From positions 81,621,748-81,685,747 of the forward strand of contig NC_133935.1 of the NCBI RefSeq assembly GCF_031877795.1: a stretch of 64,000 bases of DNA, in the 5' to 3' direction. This document shows, piece by piece, positions 60,101 to 64,000 of the stretch (positions are counted from its first letter, which is position 1; every line of letters starts with the position of its first letter). The notes under the pieces are model-generated. The model saw only the letters and a program-made list of their open reading frames with translations. It was not told where the DNA came from and did no database searches. This DNA comes from Strix aluco. Taxonomy: Eukaryota > Chordata > Aves > Strigiformes > Strigidae. The position numbers were made by a program, and so were the translations under genes.

Positions 60101-62615
60101 TTCATGAACTGTTTGTATCTCTGCTCTTAATTGCAAAGCTTCGTCTAGTCTGCTTTTGAAGTTTTCTGTCTAGTTCCCTGCTTGCACTAGAACAGTTAAA
60201 ACCAACACTGTTCAAAACCTCCTACCAAAAAACCCATCGATTTTTAGAAAGGTAAGCCAGGACAGATACCAAGTATTTGTGTCTTTTCAAGCCCCAAAAG
60301 AAGCGTGCAGGGAGCTCTTAAACCACTATGGCCATTGGTTCATTCTGTCTGCAGCCCATTTGCTTTGTCTTCAGTGATGGCTGACACAGACCTCAAAAGC
60401 CTGGTACACCATGACATGCTGCTTGCCTTAGTGCAGAGGGGCACTGCTGCTTCATTTTCCACATGTACGTTGCAGCAGCTTAAACAGCTGGTGGCCGTGA
60501 CCTTGCACAGGTGAAGACTTCTTGTAGTTGTCCATGGGACAAAAAACAGTGGCTGGGAAGGCCAGTAACATAGAATACATAGTGGAAAACCTTAAGGGCT
60601 TGACCAAAGGGTTAAAGAAACTGGTCAGTCTACCAGAGAAATAATTATAATCCCTGCAGATAGGAATCTTACTACTGATCAAGAGTAGCCTGTAGCCTCT
60701 ATTAAGGGTTATTGAGCAAACTGCGGGATGCAGCCAGCAGGTGGGAAGTGATTTTTGATTGGAAACTGGGATTTTGTACATTTTTCTGATCTTGCGAAAG
60801 AATGTTTACAGGGTACGCGTGCAAGTGATAAAAAATTGCAGAAAGAGAGTATGTGGAGAAGAGGTAATTCAGTGAAGATGATTCCTGTGCTTTTTCTTTC
60901 TTCCTTTTTTCACCATCTACTCCTCCCTTCTGGTTAGCATGTTCTGTGCACTACCACTTGTAAACTTCTTCCCTGATTCTCTTGCGCCATGACATAAGTT
61001 TCTCTTCAGTTTGATTTAGAGACTTCCATGGGAATGGCACGTAATTCCTTTGCAGTTGATTTGTCTGTTACATCTGGAGTAGCTTAAACACTGTCTTTCA
61101 AGCTTCTGGGGGTTTTTTTGTTGTTTTTGATGGAAGTGCCTGGCTGTTATGTTTTGAAATATCTGAGAGAGGTAGGTGTTTTTCTGGATGGCACAGTCAT
61201 TTGCTTCATACAGAACCTAAAAAATAACTTTCACACTTCCATGTGTCCTTATAAATAATTCCTTATGTTCAATAGCTGCTTCTTCCTCACGGCCTTAAAG
61301 TGTCTTTAGTCACCACTGCGAGGACTCTTTGCTTGGAAAAGCAAACATAAAGATGCACAAGGTGCTAAGAAGCTGTTCAGGGCCTGCAGAGGAGGAGGTG
61401 GCTCAGCAGGTGGCCCTTCACTCCCCGGGTTGGCTCAGAGCTGGTGGCACGACTTGTGCTGCTGGCTGATGCCCTTCACCCTGGATGACAAGACTTTGGG
61501 TCAAATACCTCTTAAAGAGTAAACAACCCTCCAGCATGTGCCCAAATTCCTGTTTGCCTGAATATACTCTCTTGCCTGTGTTCTCCAAACATTTTCCAAC
61601 GGTAGATGATATTTTAACATGCCTTGCAAGAGGCTGCTGTGTGTCAGAATACAGCACCTACAGACATGAGCTGCGCAAACTGCATGTAGAGTACAAAGCT
61701 TTGAGGTTTAATGAGGCATCTGCAGATGAGTTTGCTGCTCTGTGTTGCAGTGCTTCAGACATTTGCAACATAGCATACATGTAAAAAAGGTGAGTGATAC
61801 AGAAAAGCTGAATACTCTATTAATAAAGGGTAGCACCAAAACATTTCATGATTAAAAAATGTTAGAAAATTCTCAGAGGGATCAAAAGGACTGACACAGG
61901 GAGCACTGGAGCAAGTCTATGTTTAATCTTTTGCATTTTCTGGTCATAGACCCTACTTTGAATGATTTCATTGCAGGCAACGGGATTACTTGTAGTATCA
62001 GCTGCCACCAATATGTGGTTATAGGTATCTGAATATGACTTTTATCCACAATGTTTCCATGTAGAGGTACTTTGCAGTCCTCTGTTGGAAGTTTTAACTG
62101 CTGGTGTTGTTTCAGTATGTCATTTGTTGGCATCGGTATTGATGTCCTTTTGCCAACATCTTTTGTGTGTGTTTGGCTTCATTGACATACCCACTAAACC
62201 CAGAATTCAGGCACAAACTTCTTTCGGTAAAACAAGAGCTCAGACTTCCACCATGTCTTCTCGTGGAGTCCTTGGAGTTCGACAGAACCCACTGAAGTCA
62301 CCAAGTGCTTGTCTAAGTAGGGATTTGTCAGATCAAGGTTGAAATGCTTTACAATCCGACGTTTTAATGCTCTGCTTTTTTTTTTTTTTTTTCTCTGCAG
62401 GAGGCCTCCTCATCTGTTTACCACGAGAACAGGCAGCACGTTTCTGTGCCGAGATCAAGTCTCCAAAATACGGCGAAGGTCATCAAGCATGGATTATTGG
62501 CATTGTAGAGAAGGGCAACCGCACGGCCAGAATTATAGACAAACCACGAATCATTGAAGTTGCACCACAGGTGGCCACTCAGAACGTGAACCCAACGCCT
62601 GGTGCCACCTCTTAA
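41918..62615 (+). CDS. SEPHS1: Selenophosphate synthetase 1 (SPS1), eight coding exons
   Basis: The coding exons are 41918-42110, 45286-45389, 50124-50231, 51081-51235, 52055-52145, 55520-55619, 57159-57371 and 62401-62615. Together they total 1179 bases, exactly 392 codons plus TAA, the length of vertebrate SEPHS1, and all introns are GT-AG with matching phases. The protein belongs to the SelD family (ATP-binding N-terminal AIRS domain about 60-190, C-terminal AIRS domain about 200-370). The catalytic Cys/Sec position is threonine (Thr29 in KGTGCK), which marks the SEPHS1 paralogue rather than SEPHS2. Lys32 and the probable metal/ATP ligands Asp69, Asp87, Asp110 and Asp265 are kept. Family knowledge: SEPHS1 does not make selenophosphate efficiently and is instead linked to redox homeostasis and is essential in animal development. 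The start ATG (CCATGT, A at -3) gives the expected [10 protein letters not shown] beginning. Confidence 0.98.
42111..45285 (+). other. SEPHS1 intron 2
   Basis: An ordinary intron of 3.2 kb from GTAAGT to TTTGCAG. I recognised no repeat family, and the open frames in it are short and unsupported. Confidence 0.6.
45286..45389 (+). CDS. SEPHS1: SEPHS1 coding exon 2 (residues 65-99)
   Basis: The acceptor TTTGCAG precedes GAATTGGG, and the exon ends in phase 0 at ATG|GTAAGT. It encodes [14 protein letters not shown] and [19 protein letters not shown], carrying the metal/ATP-site residues Asp69 and Asp87. Confidence 0.98.
45390..50123 (+). other. SEPHS1 intron 3
   Basis: A 4.7-kb intron, AT-rich, without recognisable transposon. 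It contains the perfect hairpin at 47848-47878. Open frames here show no domain. Confidence 0.6.
47848..47878. repeat. Perfect inverted repeat (14-bp arms, 3-base loop)
   Basis: TGATAAGTATCAAG (47848-47861), loop CCA, then CTTGATACTTATCA (47865-47878). All 14 pairs match, and a G-T pair can be added outside. It lies just after two copies of 'tattggaaaaatt'. No flanking duplication or known transposon end is apparent. Confidence 0.9.
50124..50231 (+). CDS. SEPHS1: SEPHS1 coding exon 3 (residues 100-135)
   Basis: The acceptor TTTTTCAG precedes GGACGG, and the exon is phase 0 at both ends (donor AGG|GTAAGA). It encodes the conserved [16 protein letters not shown] segment, with Asp110 in the nucleotide/metal site, and the dimer-forming strand that follows. 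Confidence 0.98.
50232..51080 (+). other. SEPHS1 intron 4
   Basis: An 849-base intron with T/A tracts near 50630 and nothing else recognised. Confidence 0.7.
51081..51235 (+). CDS. SEPHS1: SEPHS1 coding exon 4 (residues 136-187)
   Basis: The acceptor TCTCTAG precedes GAAAGAG, and the donor ATAAT|GTAAGT splits the codon of Met187. It contains the glycine-rich [13 protein letters not shown] loop (about 157-169) typical of selenophosphate synthetases. Confidence 0.98.
51236..52054 (+). other. SEPHS1 intron 5
   Basis: An 819-base AT-rich intron; nothing recognised. Confidence 0.7.
52055..52145 (+). CDS. SEPHS1: SEPHS1 coding exon 5 (residues 187-217)
   Basis: The acceptor TTTTCAG completes Met187, and the exon ends in phase 0 at GATATT|GTGAGT. 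It covers the [16 protein letters not shown] stretch that leads into the C-terminal domain. Confidence 0.98.
52146..55519 (+). other. SEPHS1 intron 6
   Basis: A 3.4-kb intron, largely AT-rich, with an A run at about 53575-53590 and a T run at about 54363-54380. A distinct GC-rich island at about 53690-53910 holds a small open frame (53683-53862), listed separately. Confidence 0.6.
53683..53862 (+). CDS. Candidate small secreted-peptide frame in intron 6
   Basis: An ATG in strong context (A at -3, G at +4) opens a 59-codon frame. It begins MEAK, followed by a hydrophobic stretch (residues 5-16, [12 protein letters not shown]) and a plausible signal-peptidase site near PSCAA (about residues 21-25). 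The remainder is basic, with RKR, two cysteines and an acidic-to-hydrophobic end. A TATA-like TATTTAAA lies about 50 bases upstream and local GC content is far above that of the surrounding intron. I do not recognise a homologue, and no clear poly(A) signal or splice partner was found. It may equally be a chance frame or an exon remnant. Confidence 0.25.
   Translation: MEAKFVLLAWLLLALLQPGPSCAAGGSCHRVQRKRLQRVCRERGPARAPEDPLRDVLGW
55520..55619 (+). CDS. SEPHS1: SEPHS1 coding exon 6 (residues 218-250)
   Basis: The acceptor CATTAG precedes CCAGAAAAG, and the donor AACAG|GTAAGA leaves one base of the Ala251 codon. It encodes [20 protein letters not shown] and the following helix. Confidence 0.98.
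55620..57158 (+). other. SEPHS1 intron 7
   Basis: A 1.5-kb AT-rich intron; nothing recognised. Confidence 0.7.
57159..57371 (+). CDS. SEPHS1: SEPHS1 coding exon 7 (residues 251-321)
   Basis: The acceptor CTTGTAG precedes CTGCTGGA, and the donor TTCAG|GTAGGT leaves one base of Gly322. It encodes the conserved [19 protein letters not shown] motif with Asp265 and most of the C-terminal AIRS domain. Confidence 0.98.
57372..62400 (+). other. SEPHS1 intron 8
   Basis: A 5.0-kb intron ending in a long T tract and TTCTCTGCAG. Two plus-strand frames (61485-61784 and 62085-62342) look somewhat protein-like but have no recognised homology. No transposon family was seen. Confidence 0.6.
62401..62615 (+). 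CDS. SEPHS1: SEPHS1 terminal coding exon (residues 322-392)
   Basis: The acceptor CTCTGCAG precedes GAGGCCTC. The exon encodes [19 protein letters not shown] through to the C-terminal NPTPGATS and TAA at 62613-62615. Confidence 0.98.
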
Positions 62616-62756
62616 TATTTAGATGAAATAGCTGTTTGTTTTTAAATAGATCTATTCCTTTATCATCCTACAATTTAAAGAACTGTAAAAAGAAAAGAAA
62701 ACTTGTTGTGTCTGCACATCTGGTGGCCTTAGGTCAGTTTATGAGTGGATACAATT

Positions 62757-62767
62757 AATAAAATAAA
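62757..62767 (+). terminator. Proximal poly(A) signals (overlapping AATAAA)
   Basis: Two overlapping AATAAA hexamers (62757-62762 and 62762-62767) lie 140-150 bases after the SEPHS1 stop and are followed within 20 bases by T-rich sequence. Confidence 0.5.
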
Positions 62768-63038
62768 ATCCATTGCCTTTTTTTCCTGTTACATTAACTG
62801 AAGATGCACCTAATCTTGAGGCAGCTTCTGAGTTGAGAATTATATTGTTATCCAATACTGTTGATTCATTTTGAATCTTTAGACACTTATCTCTTGCCGC
62901 ATAGGCTCTTTTTAAAGGTGCTTTCACGTAGCACAGACATTACCAGTAGTAGTGTCGAATAGCAGTTTGTGTCCTTTCATTATATGTATATTTATCATAA
63001 GTCTAATTTTGATGCCTTGAGTGATATTCCAGGAAGGC

Positions 63039-63044
63039 AATAAA
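63039..63044 (+). terminator. Poly(A) signal AATAAA
   Basis: An intermediate AATAAA in the SEPHS1 3' UTR. It is followed about 65 bases later by a long T tract, further than usual, so it may be weak. Confidence 0.35.
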
Positions 63045-63475
63045 TTGATAAGCGACACAGTGGGTATACCCAGTAGTAAGAGGGTTGCATGATTACATTC
63101 AATCTTTGATTTTTTTTTTTTTTTTTTTTTTTTTGTAAGGTTTAGTCTTACCAAGAGCATCAACGACCCTGGACATTGCTTGATAGTGCACTCTGTTTAA
63201 ACGAGCAAGTGCTGACTTTGCATGGAAAGCGCTTCAGAGTCGAAGGAGTCATTTTTAATTTCATTATTTGTAGACCTGACGATATTTACTGTATTATCAA
63301 TGATTGTTTTCTTTATTGATAGTAAGGAAAAATAATTCTTTTTTTTGCAATGTGATTGGATGTGCTATAGTGCAACAAAGGTTTTGCAGACCAAAAGGAG
63401 GTTACTGTATAATATTCATTTACAATTCACTATATAAATAACTACACAAATAATTTTTAAATATAATCAAACTAA

Positions 63476-63481
63476 AATAAA
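63476..63481 (+). terminator. Poly(A) signal AATAAA
   Basis: AATAAA followed by a GT-rich stretch ('tctgttctgtggatggtag'), a good downstream element. Confidence 0.55.
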
Positions 63482-63693
63482 CCTCTGTTCTGTGGATGGT
63501 AGTGTTTAATACATTTTATATTTTGTATAGTGATTACAAGCCTTTTTTGTTTCTTTAAAATCAGCAGCTGTTTAGTATAATTCTTAGTATTATTTTGTTC
63601 TTTGCTCAGATACATTTTTCTGCACGCTTTTGTGATCTGTGTTTAAAATCTACATTGCCAACATTGCAGCTTGAACTTAAGCTTGTTATTCAA

Positions 63694-63699
63694 AATAAA
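63694..63699 (+). terminator. Distal poly(A) signal AATAAA
   Basis: The last AATAAA in the window, followed by a T-rich and GT-containing stretch. It is the most likely end of the full-length SEPHS1 transcript. Confidence 0.55.
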
Positions 63700-63720
63700 T
63701 ATTTAATTTTTTTTTATTGC

Positions 63721-64000
63721 TCTTGTATAAGTGCATGAACTTTTTTGATTCCTAGCTGAATTACAAACTGGAAAGAGGAGAAATCCTCGGTTTTTTATTT
63801 TATTGCCACTGTAATTATGTTGATAGTCATTATTACTCCTTTGATCAATTCTGCAAGCTGTGATGTCCAGTGGTAATCTAGACTATCTCTGCCTGCATGC
63901 CGAAGTTGGGGGCGAGTAGGTTATCTCCAAGTATATTATCCACTTTATTTTGTTTATTTTACTTATCAGCACAAAGTATGCAACAGTTTTGAATTGTTTC
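63721..64000. other. Downstream of SEPHS1, nothing recognised
   Basis: AT-rich sequence beyond the distal poly(A) signal. In human the next gene on this side is PHYH, and no PHYH exon is visible here. Confidence 0.4.

Larger units (their letters stand above)
62616..63720 (+). other. SEPHS1: SEPHS1 3' UTR
   Basis: An AT-rich sequence after the stop, with several AATAAA signals (62757, 62762, 63039, 63476, 63694), so shorter and longer transcripts are possible. The last signal gives a 3' UTR of about 1.1 kb. A T tract is at about 63110-63134. Which sites are used cannot be told from sequence. Confidence 0.7.

Overview
The window looks like a bird nuclear chromosome. It has a vertebrate gene with canonical GT-AG introns, a CpG-island promoter, many CR1 (chicken-repeat-1) LINE fragments on both strands, and endogenous retrovirus LTRs of a type common in birds. 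The LTR set suggests a non-galliform (neoavian) bird, but that is inference. There are no bacterial-style operons, and most open frames are chance reading of intron, repeat or GC-rich promoter DNA.

Layout. Positions 1-14400 hold the 3' end of a plus-strand gene that I identify as BEND7: a 51-base exon (7708-7758), a terminal coding exon (12544-12605) in matching phase, and a 3' UTR of about 1.8 kb ending at AATAAA 14381. Its introns carry a solo ERVL-type LTR (about 4485-4974) and a CR1 3' end (9928-10181). Positions 14410-38100 are intergenic and repeat-rich: CR1 copies at 15166-16000, 19100-20733, 29884-30103 and 32266-32510, a solo LTR with internal tandem repeats (22190-23312), and a nested complex at 23462-28730. 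In that complex an old minus-strand CR1 is split by a plus-strand ERVL-like provirus with 5-bp duplications (CTATG). The provirus has lost its 5' LTR, gag and the start of pol, and an antisense LTR of its own family sits inside its pol.

Positions 38100-39730 are the CpG-island promoter and first (noncoding) exon of SEPHS1, selenophosphate synthetase 1. Its eight coding exons (41918-62615) join to exactly 1179 bases, 392 codons plus stop, with every splice phase consistent. The 3' UTR has several AATAAA signals, the last at 63694. BEND7 followed by SEPHS1 on the same strand matches the order I recall for human 10p13. The two genes are neighbours but have no evident functional link.

Most worth a second look: the inferred BEND7 terminal exons; the nested CR1/ERV/LTR insertion with a nearly vanished 5' LTR; a short GC-rich reading frame in SEPHS1 intron 6 with a signal-peptide-like start, strong Kozak context and upstream TATA-like box; a perfect 14-bp-arm hairpin in intron 3; and a TAATTA-rich, palindrome-bearing segment upstream of SEPHS1. 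I found no clearly new multi-gene system.
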